From positions 1 through 64,000 of the forward strand of contig CACNWV010000004.1 of the NCBI GenBank assembly GCA_902624195.1: a stretch of 64,000 nucleotides of DNA, written 5' to 3'. This DNA comes from an uncultured Pelagibacteraceae bacterium. Its GTDB lineage: Bacteria > Pseudomonadota > Alphaproteobacteria > Pelagibacterales > Pelagibacteraceae. Shown here in pieces: positions 25,686 through 35,637 of the stretch; the stretch's first letter is position 1; each line of letters opens with the position of its first letter. Made by a program: the position numbers and the translations under genes. The notes beneath the pieces were generated by a model, which was not told where the DNA came from, did no database searches, and worked only from the letters and a program-made list of their open reading frames with translations.

Positions 25686-27017
25686 TTGAAAAAAAAAATT
25701 TTTATAAAAACATTTGGTTGTCAGATGAATGAATACGATAGCAATCGAATTTACGATTCAGTCAAGGAAATTGATTACGAAAAAACAGATAACTTATTTG
25801 AAGCAAATTGTTACGTTCTTAACACTTGTCATATTAGAGAAAAGGCTACTGAAAAAGTTTATCACGATATAGGAAGGGTAAAAAAAATATTTAGAAATAA
25901 AATTAAACCTATAGTTTTAGTGGCAGGATGTGTCGCTCAGGCCGAGGGTGACATACTTTTAAAGAGAGAGAAGTACATCGATGCTGTTATTGGACCACAG
26001 TCATATCACCATTTCAAAAAAACAATACTAAAACTAGAAGATAATGCAAAAAAAATTAATTTTACCGATTTCGATGTTAATAAAAAATTTGATAATTTAA
26101 ATATGACTAGAAACACAAATAGTAATGTTTCATCTTTCTTAACAATACAAGAGGGATGTGATAAATTTTGTAAATTCTGCGTAGTCCCTTACACTAGAGG
26201 TGCTGAGCATTCTAGATCTATTAAAGAGCTAATTAATGAGACTAAAGAATTAGTTGATAATGGAGTAAGAGAAATTACTTTATTAGGTCAAAATGTTAAC
26301 GCTTATAACTTTCAAAAAAGCAAACTATCAAATCTTATTTACGAAATTTCAAAGATTAAAAATCTTAAGAGGATAAGATATACCACTTCCCATCCCATTG
26401 ATTTTTCTGAAGATTTAATTGAAGCACACAAAATTTCTCAAAAACTTATGCCTTTAATACACCTTCCAGTTCAAAGTGGATCCAGTAAAATTTTAAAAAA
26501 AATGAACAGAAAACATTCTATCAAGGACTATCTTGATTTGATTAATAATTTAAAAAAAGCTAATTCTAAAATTAAATTTTCTTCCGATTTTATAATTGGT
26601 TACCCAGGTGAGACAAATGAAGATTTTAATCAAACACTAAAATTGTTAAGAAATGTCGAGTTTATCAATTCTTATTCTTTTGCTTTTAGTCCAAGACCAG
26701 GCACTCCAGCTGCTAGGATGGAAAAAGTTAATGATAATATTGTCAAAGAAAGATTAGTAACTTTTCAAAATGAAGCTGATCGAATAAAGATGAAATATAG
26801 AAAAGGCTTATTTAATAATTTTTCTTGGGTAATGTTTGAAAATGAAATGAGAATTAAAGGTAAATTCTTTGGTCGGGATGAGTTTTCGAACTCAGTAATT
26901 GCTAATAGCAATTTAGATTTAAAGGGTAAAATTTTAAAAGTGAAAATTATCGAGGGAAACAAAAATACATTATTTGGGGAATTAGAAGGCGAACGTAACA
27001 AAGTTTTTGCTGCATAA
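25686..27017 (+). CDS. miaB: tRNA-2-methylthio-N6-dimethylallyladenosine synthase
   Basis: A 443-residue radical-SAM methylthiotransferase that adds a methylthio group to i6A37 of tRNAs reading U-starting codons. It starts at TTG 25686, one base after the fur stop; no better ATG is available before KTFGCQMNEYDS. The three N-terminal cluster cysteines are in FGCQMN, LNTCHIREKA and VAGCVAQAEG. The radical-SAM CxxxCxxC is in GCDKFCKFCVVPYTRG, and a C-terminal TRAM domain follows (about 375-440). The run of ten A after the start codon is a slippage-prone spot. Confidence 0.97.
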   Translation: MKKKIFIKTFGCQMNEYDSNRIYDSVKEIDYEKTDNLFEANCYVLNTCHIREKATEKVYHDIGRVKKIFRNKIKPIVLVAGCVAQAEGDILLKREKYIDAVIGPQSYHHFKKTILKLEDNAKKINFTDFDVNKKFDNLNMTRNTNSNVSSFLTIQEGCDKFCKFCVVPYTRGAEHSRSIKELINETKELVDNGVREITLLGQNVNAYNFQKSKLSNLIYEISKIKNLKRIRYTTSHPIDFSEDLIEAHKISQKLMPLIHLPVQSGSSKILKKMNRKHSIKDYLDLINNLKKANSKIKFSSDFIIGYPGETNEDFNQTLKLLRNVEFINSYSFAFSPRPGTPAARMEKVNDNIVKERLVTFQNEADRIKMKYRKGLFNNFSWVMFENEMRIKGKFFGRDEFSNSVIANSNLDLKGKILKVKIIEGNKNTLFGELEGERNKVFAA

Positions 27018-27019
27018 AT

Positions 27020-28024
27020 ATGTCAGAGATAAGTAAATTAGATCAAAATTTGATAATTAAAAAAATAGATAAAGAAACAATCAATCTACAAATAACCAAC
27101 AATGAGATGCTCATGTCAATTGTTGGTCAATTTGATCAAAATCTTAAAGATCTTTCTAAATATACAAAAACCAACGTATTTTTTAGGGGTAATTCGATAA
27201 CTTGCAAAGGAAAAAAGGAAAATCTTAGCGTATTTTGTGAAGCTATAAAATTTTTAATAGGAAAGTATTTTGTAACTAAGATAATCGAAAAAGAAGATAT
27301 ACTATTATCGGTAAAAAAAAATATGGAACTAGAAAAATCAAACGTCAAATCTTTTAAACAATTAATAAAAACTCCAAGAAAGTCAGTTATAGCTCGTTCT
27401 GAAAAGCAATCAGATTATATTAAGGCTTTGAAAGAAAATGATATTATAATGTCATTAGGACCAGCTGGAACAGGAAAAAGTTTCTTAGCAGTTTCTGTTG
27501 GCGTTTCACTTTTATTAGAAAAAAAAATTGAAAGAGTCATTCTTTCAAGGCCAGCAGTTGAGGCTGGGGAAAAACTTGGTTTCTTGCCTGGAGATATGAA
27601 GGAAAAAGTAGACCCATATTTAAGACCTTTGTATGATGCTTTATACGAGCTATTTGGCGCAGAAAAAATCGATAAAAAAATCGAAACAGGAGAAATAGAA
27701 ATAGCTCCATTGGCTTTTATGAGAGGTAGAACACTAAAAAATTGTTTTGCAATACTTGATGAAGCTCAAAATGCTACCGAAACTCAGATTAAAATGTTTT
27801 TGACGAGAATAGGTGAAAATTCCAAATTAGTTGTTAACGGTGATCCTTCTCAAATAGATTTAATCAATAAATCTCAATCAGGTTTGATTAAATCAAAAGA
27901 TATAATAAAGCACTTAAAGGAAATAAAAATAGTAGAATTTGATCATAATGATGTAGTAAGACATCCATTAGTTTCAAAAATTATTAGTGCTTATCAAAAG
28001 AGAAGTACTGATGATCAAGGTTAA
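27020..28024 (+). CDS. phoH: PhoH-like ATPase (YbeZ)
   Basis: A 334-residue cytosolic ATPase with a helicase-like P-loop fold, linked to RNA metabolism and often paired with the ribosome-maturation nuclease YbeY. Walker A is GPAGTGKSF (about 147-155), and Walker B is in NCFAILDEAQNATETQI. RPAVEAGEKLGFLPGDMKEK is the signature sequence of the family. The N-terminal 90 residues form the usual KH-like domain. The 3' end overlaps ybeY by 14 bases. Confidence 0.95.
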   Translation: MSEISKLDQNLIIKKIDKETINLQITNNEMLMSIVGQFDQNLKDLSKYTKTNVFFRGNSITCKGKKENLSVFCEAIKFLIGKYFVTKIIEKEDILLSVKKNMELEKSNVKSFKQLIKTPRKSVIARSEKQSDYIKALKENDIIMSLGPAGTGKSFLAVSVGVSLLLEKKIERVILSRPAVEAGEKLGFLPGDMKEKVDPYLRPLYDALYELFGAEKIDKKIETGEIEIAPLAFMRGRTLKNCFAILDEAQNATETQIKMFLTRIGENSKLVVNGDPSQIDLINKSQSGLIKSKDIIKHLKEIKIVEFDHNDVVRHPLVSKIISAYQKRSTDDQG

Positions 28025-28466
28025 CATTATATCTAATAGACAAAATTTAAAAAAATTTTCAATAAAATCTACAAATCTTATTGAAAAAAAAATTAATAAG
28101 ATCAACAAAAGATACAAAAAATATAAAAATAAAGACGTTTTTTTTACTCTGCTATTATCTGAGGATAGCGAAATTAAAAAATTGAATAATAATTTTAGAA
28201 AAAAAAATAGAACTACAGATGTTTTATCTTTCCCATTTCACGAAAAAAAAGAATTGCATAAAAAACTTGTTAAAGATAGAGAAATTTATTTAGGCGACGT
28301 CATTGTCAACTTAAACAAAATAAAAGGAAAAATGAACTTCTTTTTGGAGCTTGATAAACTTTGGATACATGGATTAGTTCATCTCTTTGGTTATGATCAC
28401 AAGAATAACGTAGACTTTATGAGAATGACAAGAATAGAAAAGAAGTTTCTCTCATACATAAAATGA
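28011..28466 (+). CDS. ybeY: Endoribonuclease YbeY
   Basis: About 151 residues from ATG 28011 (an upstream in-frame ATG at 27987 lies inside phoH). YbeY is a zinc-dependent RNase that matures the 3' end of 16S rRNA and takes part in ribosome quality control. The metal-binding signature is HGLVHLFGYDH, and the preceding RKKNRTTDVLSFPFHE and YLGDVIVNL are also family motifs. It overlaps phoH upstream and lnt downstream (four bases). The corC gene that commonly separates ybeY and lnt is missing here. Confidence 0.95.
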   Translation: MIKVNIISNRQNLKKFSIKSTNLIEKKINKINKRYKKYKNKDVFFTLLLSEDSEIKKLNNNFRKKNRTTDVLSFPFHEKKELHKKLVKDREIYLGDVIVNLNKIKGKMNFFLELDKLWIHGLVHLFGYDHKNNVDFMRMTRIEKKFLSYIK

Positions 28467-30028
28467 TTGAAAGTCATCTAAACAATCGTTTTCTTACTTT
28501 ATACCTCTATCCTTTGATACTCGGATGTTTAACAGTATTTTCTTTTCAACCTTTTAATTTTTCAATTATAAATTTTTTTATTTTTCCAACAATTTTTTAT
28601 CTAGTTGTTTACATTAATAAAAAATCTAAAAGTATTTACAGAAAAAAACCATTTAAAATTAATTTTTTTATATTTGGGACATCTTTTGGGTTTGGATTTT
28701 ACTTAAGCGGTATCCACTGGATAACAAATTCATTAACGTTTGACGAAAACTTTAAAATTTTGATACCTGTCGGATTAATTTTTATACCATTATTTTTGAG
28801 TCTTTTTCTATCTCTCGTATTTCTAACTATAGGCCCCTTTCTTGCTTTTAATTTACAATCAATATTTCTTTTTACAGGAAGTTTGGCACTATCAGACTAC
28901 GTACGCTCAAAAATTCTAACGGGTTTTCCATGGAACTTATGGGCGTATAGTTTTTCCTGGAACGTAGAGATTTTACAAATTTTACACGTAGTTGGTTTAT
29001 TTGCTTTTAATTTGATTGTAATAACTCTTTTCATGATACCATCAGTAATATTCTTCAAATTAAATTTAATTAAAAAATTTACTTTAGTTTCTTTAATTCC
29101 TTTACTTTTTTTTATTCTCTACATTTATGGAGATCAATCTGTTAATAAAAATCAGAAAACTTTAAGATTAATCAATGAAAAATTAAATATAAAAGTCGTA
29201 TCTCCCAACTTTAAATTAAAATATGGATTAAATGATGATGAAATAAGTGAAAGATTAAAAAAATTAGTAAGATACAGTGAACCTCAAAAGAATTTAAAGA
29301 CTTTGTTCGTTTGGCCCGAAGGAGTGTTTAGTGGCTATAATTTTCAAGAAATACAAAGTTTAAAAAATATGTTTATTCAAAATTTTGATAAAGATCACTA
29401 CATCCTGTTTGGAATTAACAGACTAAGTAACAAAGAAATGGGGACATATAACAGTCTAGTCGTAGTTAATTCTAATCTTGAAATACTTCAAGAATACAAA
29501 AAGCAAAAAATTGTCCCGTTCGGTGAGTTTTTACCTTTTGAAAGTTTATTAAATAAGTTAGGTCTTAAAAAAATAACTGAAGGTCACGGCTCATTTTTAA
29601 GAGGAAAAAAACAAAGCAATTTAATTTTTGAAAACCTTAACATTTTACCATTAATTTGTTATGAGGTAATTTTTACTAATTTTGTACAACAATCTGACAA
29701 AAGTACTAATTTAATTATTAATATATCAGAGGATGGTTGGTTTGGAAATTCAATAGGACCAGATCAGCATTTTGCTAAAGCAATTTTCAGAGCTATAGAA
29801 AAAAATTCTTTTTTGGTCAGGTCAGCTAACAAAGGGGTAAGTGCTATAATTGATAATAAGGGACAGCTAGTGAAAAAACTCAATAACTACGAAACAGGCC
29901 ATATTGAGTTTAATGTACCCTTAATAGAAAGTGAAAATATAAATAAAAATGATTTGATTTTTTTTGTGCTTTTAATTACTTATATTTTTATCTTTATTTT
30001 TTACAAAATTAAAAATGGAAAAAAATAG
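28463..30028 (+). CDS. lnt: Apolipoprotein N-acyltransferase
   Basis: A 521-residue inner-membrane enzyme that adds the third acyl chain to lipoproteins. The N-terminal part (about 1-215) has six or more hydrophobic segments. The periplasmic nitrilase-like domain has the catalytic glutamate in VWPEGVFSG, lysine in the region before [10 protein letters not shown], and cysteine in [21 protein letters not shown] is also typical. A final membrane segment lies near the C-terminus. The enzyme would act on the lipoproteins encoded in this window (DUF3576 and BON proteins). The 3' end overlaps metK by 14 bases. Confidence 0.95.
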   Translation: MIESHLNNRFLTLYLYPLILGCLTVFSFQPFNFSIINFFIFPTIFYLVVYINKKSKSIYRKKPFKINFFIFGTSFGFGFYLSGIHWITNSLTFDENFKILIPVGLIFIPLFLSLFLSLVFLTIGPFLAFNLQSIFLFTGSLALSDYVRSKILTGFPWNLWAYSFSWNVEILQILHVVGLFAFNLIVITLFMIPSVIFFKLNLIKKFTLVSLIPLLFFILYIYGDQSVNKNQKTLRLINEKLNIKVVSPNFKLKYGLNDDEISERLKKLVRYSEPQKNLKTLFVWPEGVFSGYNFQEIQSLKNMFIQNFDKDHYILFGINRLSNKEMGTYNSLVVVNSNLEILQEYKKQKIVPFGEFLPFESLLNKLGLKKITEGHGSFLRGKKQSNLIFENLNILPLICYEVIFTNFVQQSDKSTNLIINISEDGWFGNSIGPDQHFAKAIFRAIEKNSFLVRSANKGVSAIIDNKGQLVKKLNNYETGHIEFNVPLIESENINKNDLIFFVLLITYIFIFIFYKIKNGKK

Positions 30029-31178
30029 TTACTTATTTACAAGCGAGTCTGTTTCAGAGGGTCATCCAGATAAAGTGAGTGATCGCATTTCTGACATGGT
30101 TGTTGATACTTATTTGTCAAGAGATCCGTTTTCTCGAGTTGCTTGCGAAACTTTAACAACAACTAACAGGGTAGTTTTAGCTGGAGAAACAAGAGGTCCA
30201 AAATTTGATAAAGATGAACTTATAAGTAAAGTTAGAGATTGCATTAAAGATATTGGCTATGAACAAGAAGGCTTCAGCTGGAAAACAGCTGAAATTGAAA
30301 GTTATTTACATGAACAATCATCAGATATTGCAATGGGAGTTGACTCTAAAGATAATAAAGATGAAGGAGCAGGTGATCAAGGTCTTATGTTCGGATATGC
30401 ATGTAATGAAACGCAAGAATTGATGCCAGCACCAATACACTACTCTCACAAAATTTTGAGGCTGATGGCTGAAGACAGGAAAAAAGGAATTTTACAAGGT
30501 ATAGAGCCAGACAACAAAAGCCAAGTAACAATGTTATATGAAAATGGAAGACCAGCTAAGGTTACTTCGGTAGTAATTTCGACACAACATTCAAAAGATT
30601 TAAATCAAGAAAGAGTTAAAGAATTAGTTATTCCTTATATTACAAAATCAATACCTTCAAATCTTTTGAAAGATCTTAATCCAAAAGAAATTTATATTAA
30701 TCCAACAGGTCAATTTATAATTGGAGGACCTGACGGAGACACAGGTCTTACAGGAAGAAAAATTATTGTTGATACTTACGGTGGTTCAGCTCCTCACGGA
30801 GGGGGAGCGTTTTCTGGTAAAGACCCTACAAAAGTTGATAGATCTGCAGCTTATGCAGCGAGATATTTAGCAAAAAATGTTGTTGCTTCAGGGGTATCAG
30901 ATAAATGTTTAATCCAAATAGCATATGCAATCGGAGTTTCAAAACCTCTTTCTATTTTCTTAAAATTATCAGATGATGATGAAGAAAAAGTAAAAAAAAT
31001 AATGACAATTATTAACGAAAATTTTGATCTCTCACCTAGAGGTATTAGAGAAATGCTAAAATTAAATAATCCAATTTATCAGACTACTTCTGCTTATGGA
31101 CACTTTGGTAGAAAACCCACTAATTCAGGTGAGTTTTCTTGGGAAAAAACTGATAAAGCAGATTTATTTAAAATGTAA
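30015..31178 (+). CDS. metK: S-adenosylmethionine synthase
   Basis: A 387-residue enzyme forming SAM from methionine and ATP. Motifs are [20 protein letters not shown] at the start, [12 protein letters not shown] for the ATP site, [20 protein letters not shown] and [19 protein letters not shown] for the phosphate-binding loop. Length is standard. The start lies inside lnt, so no separate leader or SAM riboswitch is possible between them. Its product feeds the methyltransferases and MiaB encoded nearby. Confidence 0.99.
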   Translation: MEKNSYLFTSESVSEGHPDKVSDRISDMVVDTYLSRDPFSRVACETLTTTNRVVLAGETRGPKFDKDELISKVRDCIKDIGYEQEGFSWKTAEIESYLHEQSSDIAMGVDSKDNKDEGAGDQGLMFGYACNETQELMPAPIHYSHKILRLMAEDRKKGILQGIEPDNKSQVTMLYENGRPAKVTSVVISTQHSKDLNQERVKELVIPYITKSIPSNLLKDLNPKEIYINPTGQFIIGGPDGDTGLTGRKIIVDTYGGSAPHGGGAFSGKDPTKVDRSAAYAARYLAKNVVASGVSDKCLIQIAYAIGVSKPLSIFLKLSDDDEEKVKKIMTIINENFDLSPRGIREMLKLNNPIYQTTSAYGHFGRKPTNSGEFSWEKTDKADLFKM

Positions 31179-31230
31179 TCTTGAAAAAACCTTAATTTTC
31201 TTCTAAAAGTAATTTAAATTGATGAATTTC

Positions 31231-31257
31231 AAAATGGGCAGTAGCCCATTTTTTTTT
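31231..31257 (+). promoter_or_regulatory. Terminator-like hairpin in front of nusA (attenuator candidate)
   Basis: AAAATGGGC (31231-31239) pairs perfectly with GCCCATTTT (31244-31252) around an AGTA loop, followed by further T to 31257. This is a proper intrinsic terminator between metK and nusA. The nusA ribosome-binding site AGGGGGA starts at 31258, the base after the T-run. Similar hairpins precede rimP-nusA operons in other proteobacteria. It may end the metK message, or serve as an attenuator controlled by NusA. Confidence 0.8.
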
Positions 31258-31269
31258 AGGGGGAATAAA

Positions 31270-32820
31270 ATGTTGAATAGGGGACTAGATAAACTTGAGC
31301 TTTTACGCATCGTCGAGGCTGTTGCAAATGAGAAATCTATCGATAAAGAACTTGTTCTTGGATCGATGGAAAGTGCTATTCAAAAGGCTGCATTAACAAA
31401 ATTTGGAAACGATAACAATATAGAGGTTATTATAGATAGAGAAAATGGAGAAATCAAAATTCAAAAAGTTTTAGATGTAGTAGAAAAAGTAGAGGACTCA
31501 GCCAGGGAAATAAATCTTGATGATGCTCGAAAAATATCACCAAAACATAATACTATTAAGGTGGGCGAAAAAATTTATGAAGAGTTACCACAAATTGATT
31601 TTGGTAGGATCGCAGCTCAAAGTGCTAAACAGGTTATTAGCAGTAGAGTTAGAGAGGCTGAAAAGAACCGACAATATGAAGACTTTATAGATAAGCAAGG
31701 CCAAATATTGAGTGGGATTATAAAAAGATTAGAGTATGGGAATGTGATTGTAGATTTGGGTAAAGCAGAGGGAGTAATAAAAAAAGATGAATTAATTCCA
31801 AGAGAGATATTAAAAACAGGAGATCGTGTAAAGGCTTACTGCTACGAAGTTAAAAAAGAACTTAAGGGCCATCAAATATTTTTATCTAGAGCCCACCCAC
31901 AATTTCTCGCAAGATTATTTTTTCAAGAAGTTCCAGAAATTTATGAGGGAACAATCGAGATAAAATCAGTAGCTAGAGATCCTGGTAGTAGAGCAAAGAT
32001 CTGTGTTTATTCTCAGGACTCCTCAATCGATCCGGTTGGAGCTTGTGTTGGTATGAGAGGGAGTAGAGTACAAACTATAGTCAATGAATTACACGGTGAA
32101 AAAATTGACATTATAAAGTGGACTGAGGATTTGCCTACGTTAATTTCAGAGTCCTTGTCACCTGCTGAGATTCAAAAAGTCTTAATTGATCAGGATAACA
32201 AAAGGATTGATATTATTTTGACAGAGGAAAACCTTAGTAAAGCGATCGGTAGAAGAGGTCAGAATGTAAGGTTAGCATCAAAATTAACTAATTTTGAAAT
32301 AGATATTCTCACAGATAAAGAAGACTCAGAAAGAAGGCAGTCAGAGTTTAAAGAACGAACAGAAAATTTAATTAAGAATCTAGAAGTGGATGAAACATTA
32401 GGTCAGCTATTAGTTTCAGAAGGTTTTACTTCAATTGAAGAAATAGCACAATCACTTCCAGAAAAAATTTCAAAAATTGAGGCAATAGATGATGATACTG
32501 CTAAAGAACTTATTAGTAGATCAAAAGAAACACTTGAGAAAGAAAAAGAGGCTGTAGCACAAAAGCTAAAAGAACTAGGTGTAGAAGAACAATTAATTAA
32601 CTTAAAAGGTATGACTCAAGGAATGTTAGTAATTCTTGGACAAAAAAATATAAAAAAAATAGATGATTTTGCAGATTTATCCTCTGACGAACTTATTGGT
32701 GGATTTGATGAGATAAAAGGTAAAAAAATAAGGATTAATGGTTATCTTGAGGAATTTTCTCTTTCAAGAAAAGAAGCTGATGAGCTTATCATGGCAGCTA
32801 GAGAGATAGCTTATAAATAA
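31270..32820 (+). CDS. nusA: Transcription termination/antitermination protein NusA
   Basis: About 516 residues from ATG 31270. The frame also contains an upstream ATG at 31219, but that would translate through the hairpin, and AGGGGGA lies five bases before 31270. NusA binds RNA polymerase and controls pausing, termination and antitermination. It has the N-terminal polymerase-binding domain, an S1 domain (SGIIKRLEYGNVIVDLGKAE), two KH domains (VGACVGMRGSRVQTI and SKAIGRRGQNVRLASKL) and C-terminal acidic helix-hairpin-helix repeats. rimP, the usual upstream partner, is absent. Confidence 0.97.
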   Translation: MLNRGLDKLELLRIVEAVANEKSIDKELVLGSMESAIQKAALTKFGNDNNIEVIIDRENGEIKIQKVLDVVEKVEDSAREINLDDARKISPKHNTIKVGEKIYEELPQIDFGRIAAQSAKQVISSRVREAEKNRQYEDFIDKQGQILSGIIKRLEYGNVIVDLGKAEGVIKKDELIPREILKTGDRVKAYCYEVKKELKGHQIFLSRAHPQFLARLFFQEVPEIYEGTIEIKSVARDPGSRAKICVYSQDSSIDPVGACVGMRGSRVQTIVNELHGEKIDIIKWTEDLPTLISESLSPAEIQKVLIDQDNKRIDIILTEENLSKAIGRRGQNVRLASKLTNFEIDILTDKEDSERRQSEFKERTENLIKNLEVDETLGQLLVSEGFTSIEEIAQSLPEKISKIEAIDDDTAKELISRSKETLEKEKEAVAQKLKELGVEEQLINLKGMTQGMLVILGQKNIKKIDDFADLSSDELIGGFDEIKGKKIRINGYLEEFSLSRKEADELIMAAREIAYK

Positions 32821-32824
32821 TGTT

Positions 32825-35005
32825 ATGGATAAAGACAAAAAAAAAACTCTTACTATTTCTTCCAGTCTAAAAAAGAAAATTGATACAAGTGTTATAACAA
32901 CATCTGGTAAAAAATCGTTTTCAGTAGAGAAAAAAAAGTCTCCAAGATTTAATAAACCTTTTAATAGATCTAACCCAACTGTTAACACAGATTTTAATAA
33001 AGAAATAAAGAAGAAAAATTTCACCAGAAAATTCATAGAGCAACAAGCTACTAAGGATTTTATTAAAAAAGATAACAAGCCAGCAGGAAAGAGCAAATTA
33101 AGGTTGAAAGGTCCTGTAGATAAAAGAGATTTCAAATTGACAGTTTCAAGAGCATTAAACGTGGAGGAAATCGAGATTAAGCAGAGAAGTTTGGCTTCAG
33201 TAAAAAGAGCTAGACTTAAAGAAAAAAAGAAACCAGAAGGTGATGAAAAAAAAGAATTTAAAAAAGTTATCAGAGAAGTAAAAATACCAGATCAGATTAC
33301 AATACAAGAGTTATCTAATAGAATGGCAGAGAAGTCTAGTGAGATAATAAAGTTTTTATTTAATATGAAAGTTGTGGCAACGATTAATCATAATATTGAT
33401 AAAGATACAGCTGAATACATTGTTAAAGAATTTGGCCACAAACCAATTATTGAAGATAAATCTGCAATTCAACCAGGGAAATTAAAAGAGAGTTTAAAAG
33501 GAGAGGTAAAAATAAGACCGCCAGTAGTAACGATCATGGGACATGTGGATCACGGAAAAACATCTCTGTTAGACGCTCTCAGAGATACAGACGTTGTATC
33601 AGGCGAGTACGGAGGAATTACACAACATATTGGAGCTTACCAAGTAAAAACAAACAATGATAATTTAATTACTTTTATTGATACGCCGGGACATGCTGCG
33701 TTCACAGAAATGAGAGCAAGAGGATCCAAAATAACAGATATAGTAGTTCTGGTTGTAGCAGCAGATGATGGGATAAAACCTCAAACAATTGAAGCAATAA
33801 AACATGCAAAAGCGGCTAAAGTTCCTATAATTGTTGCAATTAACAAATGTGACTTACCGGAAAAAAATATCAGCAAAATAAAAAATGAAATGATGCAATA
33901 TGAGTTAATTGCTGAAGACTTAAGCGGAGACACACTTTTTGTAGAAGTATCAGCTTTAAAAAAAATAAATTTAGAAAAACTTAAAGAGGCCATATTACTT
34001 CAATCTGAAATTTTAGATTTAAAAGCTTCTTTTACAGATAGTGCAAAAGGTGTGGTTATAGAATCAAAGATTGATAAGGGTAAAGGACCTGTTTCAACTA
34101 TTCTGATTAGCAATGGAAAATTAAAAAAAGGTGATTATTTTATTTGTGGAGATACCTTAGGAAAAATTAGAGCAATGATAAACCATTCAGGTAAAATAAT
34201 TGAAGAAGCTTTCCCATCCATGCCAGTTGAAGTCCTTGGAATGAACAGCACAGCTTATGCAGGAGCTGAGTTTGAGGTAACTAAAGACGAAGATGAAGCA
34301 AAAAAAATGGTAGAGTTTAAAAAAACCAATAAGGCTCAAAATACTTTGTTAGCAAAAGACAAGACCACATTATTTGATAATGTAAAAAATAAAGATGAAT
34401 TAAATATAATAATTAAATCAGACGTGCAAGGATCGAGCGAAGCATTAAAGATGGCTATAGATAAGATAGAGCATAAAGAGGTTGAAGCTAAAATTATATT
34501 ATCGGATATAGGCATGATTAATGAAACCGATGTATCTCTTGCGAGAGCATCAAACGCATTGTTAATCGGGTTTAATGTTAAACCGAATAGAGAAGCAAAA
34601 AAATTAGCCGACGAACAAAAAATTGAAATAAAATATTTTAATATAATATATGAGGCATTAGAGTTTGTAGAAAAATCTCTATCCGGACTTTTAGAGCCAG
34701 ATATTAAAGAAACAATTTTAGGAAGTGCAGAGATTAAAAAAATATTCAAAGTGTCTAGTGCAGGTAAAATTGCTGGATCAAAAGTTATAAGTGGAGAAAT
34801 AAAAAGCAAATCTAAAGCCAGAATTATCAGAGATGGTGTTGTAGTTTATAGTGGAGAAATTCTTACAATCTATAGAGAAAAAGACCAAGTAAAAGAGGTC
34901 GGAACAGGTTTTGAATGTGGAATTAGTATTAAAGACTTTATTGATTTCAAAGAAAAGGATGTAATCGAATCATATATTGCTGAAGAAATTAGGAGATCAA
35001 TTTAA
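32825..35005 (+). CDS. infB: Translation initiation factor IF-2
   Basis: A 726-residue GTPase that brings initiator tRNA to the 30S subunit. The lysine-rich N-terminal region (about 1-160) is shorter than in E. coli (890 residues in total). The G domain begins near residue 230: G1 [10 protein letters not shown]3 DTPGHAAF, G4 NKCD, G5 SAL. Domains 2-4 follow, including [10 protein letters not shown]. Codons 5-8 contain a run of ten A. The gene starts four bases after the nusA stop. Confidence 0.98.
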   Translation: MDKDKKKTLTISSSLKKKIDTSVITTSGKKSFSVEKKKSPRFNKPFNRSNPTVNTDFNKEIKKKNFTRKFIEQQATKDFIKKDNKPAGKSKLRLKGPVDKRDFKLTVSRALNVEEIEIKQRSLASVKRARLKEKKKPEGDEKKEFKKVIREVKIPDQITIQELSNRMAEKSSEIIKFLFNMKVVATINHNIDKDTAEYIVKEFGHKPIIEDKSAIQPGKLKESLKGEVKIRPPVVTIMGHVDHGKTSLLDALRDTDVVSGEYGGITQHIGAYQVKTNNDNLITFIDTPGHAAFTEMRARGSKITDIVVLVVAADDGIKPQTIEAIKHAKAAKVPIIVAINKCDLPEKNISKIKNEMMQYELIAEDLSGDTLFVEVSALKKINLEKLKEAILLQSEILDLKASFTDSAKGVVIESKIDKGKGPVSTILISNGKLKKGDYFICGDTLGKIRAMINHSGKIIEEAFPSMPVEVLGMNSTAYAGAEFEVTKDEDEAKKMVEFKKTNKAQNTLLAKDKTTLFDNVKNKDELNIIIKSDVQGSSEALKMAIDKIEHKEVEAKIILSDIGMINETDVSLARASNALLIGFNVKPNREAKKLADEQKIEIKYFNIIYEALEFVEKSLSGLLEPDIKETILGSAEIKKIFKVSSAGKIAGSKVISGEIKSKSKARIIRDGVVVYSGEILTIYREKDQVKEVGTGFECGISIKDFIDFKEKDVIESYIAEEIRRSI

Positions 35006-35006
35006 T

Positions 35007-35405
35007 ATGGATAATCAATATTCTCAAAAATCTTTTAGCCAAAGACAACTAAGAGTTGGAGAGCTAGTGAAACAAAATTTAGGAGAGCTTTTTTTAAGAG
35101 ATGAAGCTAAAATCCCATCGATAAATTCGAAATTAGTTACAGTGACTGAGGTTAGAATGACCCCAGATCTAAAAACAGCAAGAGTTTACGTTATTCCTTT
35201 GGGTGGTATAGGTACTAAAGAAACTGTAAAAATCTTGACTGAATACTCACATATTGTTAGAAAAGCCCTGTCTAAAAGATTAGATATTAAGTTTCTTCCT
35301 AAACTCACTTTTGTTGAAGATAACTCTTTTGAATATGCTGAAAAGATTGAAAAAATTATAAGAGAAAATAGAGATAATGATAAAGAAAAAAAAAGATACA
35401 ATTAA
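35007..35405 (+). CDS. rbfA: Ribosome-binding factor A
   Basis: About 132 residues from ATG 35007, one base after the infB stop; an in-frame ATG at 34977 lies inside infB and is not supported by the family. RbfA is a KH-type 30S maturation and cold-adaptation factor. Family features are FSQRQLRVGELVKQNLGELF, TVTEVRMTPDLKTARVYVIPLG and LPKLTFVEDNSFEYAEKIEKI. The C-terminus is short. The last 29 bases overlap rpsO in another frame. truB, usually next, is absent. Confidence 0.93.
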   Translation: MDNQYSQKSFSQRQLRVGELVKQNLGELFLRDEAKIPSINSKLVTVTEVRMTPDLKTARVYVIPLGGIGTKETVKILTEYSHIVRKALSKRLDIKFLPKLTFVEDNSFEYAEKIEKIIRENRDNDKEKKRYN

Positions 35406-35637
35406 ATCTCTTGCATTACATGCCAAAGATGTGGGTTCGACAGAAATACAAATCGGATTACTTACTGATAAAATATCAAAATTATCAGAACATTTTAAAA
35501 AGTATAAAAAAGATAAACACTCGACTCTAGGTTTGACAAAATCAGTAAATAAAAGAAAAAAACTTTTAGCTTATCTCAAAAAACAAAACACTGATTCATA
35601 TCAAAAAGTCATAAAACAATTAAATTTAAGGAAATAA
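35377..35637 (+). CDS. rpsO: 30S ribosomal protein S15
   Basis: An 86-residue ribosomal protein that binds 16S rRNA early in assembly. It matches S15 through [34 protein letters not shown] and [13 protein letters not shown] to the end LNLRK. The start at 35377 is inside rbfA; no later start leaves a complete N-terminal helix, so the 29-base overlap appears genuine. The arginine in the usual HSRRGL motif is replaced by HSTLGL. Its stop overlaps the pnp start as TAATG. Confidence 0.96.
   Translation: MIKKKKDTIKSLALHAKDVGSTEIQIGLLTDKISKLSEHFKKYKKDKHSTLGLTKSVNKRKKLLAYLKKQNTDSYQKVIKQLNLRK

Noticed and set aside
30000..30030. SAM riboswitch in front of metK
   Set aside because: metK starts inside lnt, so there is no leader, and no SAM-aptamer-like structure is visible.
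31219..31269. Upstream start for nusA at ATG 31219
   Set aside because: It would be translated through the terminator hairpin and adds 17 residues not found in NusA; a strong ribosome-binding site precedes 31270.
34336..34809. Long open frame antisense to infB (and similar ones antisense to pnp, gyrB and dnaK)
   Set aside because: They mirror the codon pattern of well-identified genes, have no ribosome-binding site or known motif, and would not be expected to be genes.
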